This document shows positions 6,633 through 6,672 of a stretch of DNA of 6,672 bases, piece after piece. The notes beneath the pieces were generated by a model. That model was not told the DNA's origin, did not search any database, and worked only from the letters and a program-made list of their open reading frames with translations. Source of the stretch: an uncultured Bacteroidales bacterium (GTDB lineage Bacteria > Bacteroidota > Bacteroidia > Bacteroidales > P3); assembly GCA_947097635.1 (NCBI GenBank), contig CAMURW010000086.1, positions 1-6,672 on the forward strand. The letters run 5' to 3'. The position numbers and the translations under genes were made by a program. Positions within the stretch are counted from its first letter, which is position 1, and every line of letters begins with the position of its first letter.

Positions 6633-6672
6633 ATGAAGATTTCCGCATTTCCTTATTATGCAACCAGTTTCC
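6633..6672 (+). CDS. Possible start of a further gene, cut by window edge
   Basis: An ATG at 6633 opens a frame reading MKISAFPYYATSF to the end of the window. It is preceded by the A-rich stretch ATAATAAAATAACTACAGAA, a start context typical of Bacteroidota. Thirteen codons are too few to recognise a family. The frame is also open from 6561, directly after the DjlA-like stop, so an upstream GTG (6579) or TTG (6573) start cannot be excluded. No terminator hairpin is visible in the 72-nt gap, so it may belong to the same operon. Confidence 0.35.
   Translation, partial: MKISAFPYYATSF

Overview
The window is a compact, one-strand (+) gene cluster from a member of the Bacteroidota, most likely order Bacteroidales and Prevotella-like. 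The evidence is the gene order nusB, DUF1573 lipoprotein, yajC, YbbR-like, coaE, the presence of a secreted NagZ/beta-lactamase-fold fusion that is typical of this phylum, A/T-rich start regions without Shine-Dalgarno sequences, and the lack of any clear E. coli-style operon signals. The genus is inference from style, not proven.

Layout: the 3' part of nusB (2-559, cut by the window edge); a small DUF1573 lipoprotein (601-1053); a 73-nt, about 15% GC spacer holding a perfect 22-bp tandem duplication and a promoter-like element (1054-1126); yajC (1127-1456); a YbbR/CdaR-family membrane-anchored protein (1517-2491); coaE, dephospho-CoA kinase (2513-3205, with a start that may really be at 2609); a secreted GH3 beta-N-acetylglucosaminidase fused to a serine beta-lactamase-like domain (3202-5736); a membrane-anchored TerB plus J-domain DjlA-like co-chaperone (5733-6560); and, after a 72-nt A/T-rich gap, what may be the first 13 codons of another gene (6633 to the end).

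coaE, the GH3 fusion and the DjlA-like gene are joined by two ATGA stop/start overlaps, so they are almost certainly co-transcribed and probably translationally coupled. The other genes are 21-73 nt apart. Functionally the cluster mixes transcription antitermination (NusB), protein translocation (YajC), a cell-envelope membrane protein (YbbR), coenzyme A synthesis (CoaE), periplasmic cell-wall or glycan trimming (GH3 fusion) and membrane-linked Hsp70 co-chaperoning (DjlA-like). This is a housekeeping and envelope-maintenance region. I see no mobile element, CRISPR array, tRNA, rRNA, phage gene or defence system, and no convincing evidence of an undescribed system. The points most worth a second look are the tandem repeat before yajC, the shortened architecture of the GH3/beta-lactamase fusion, and the N-terminal extension of CoaE.
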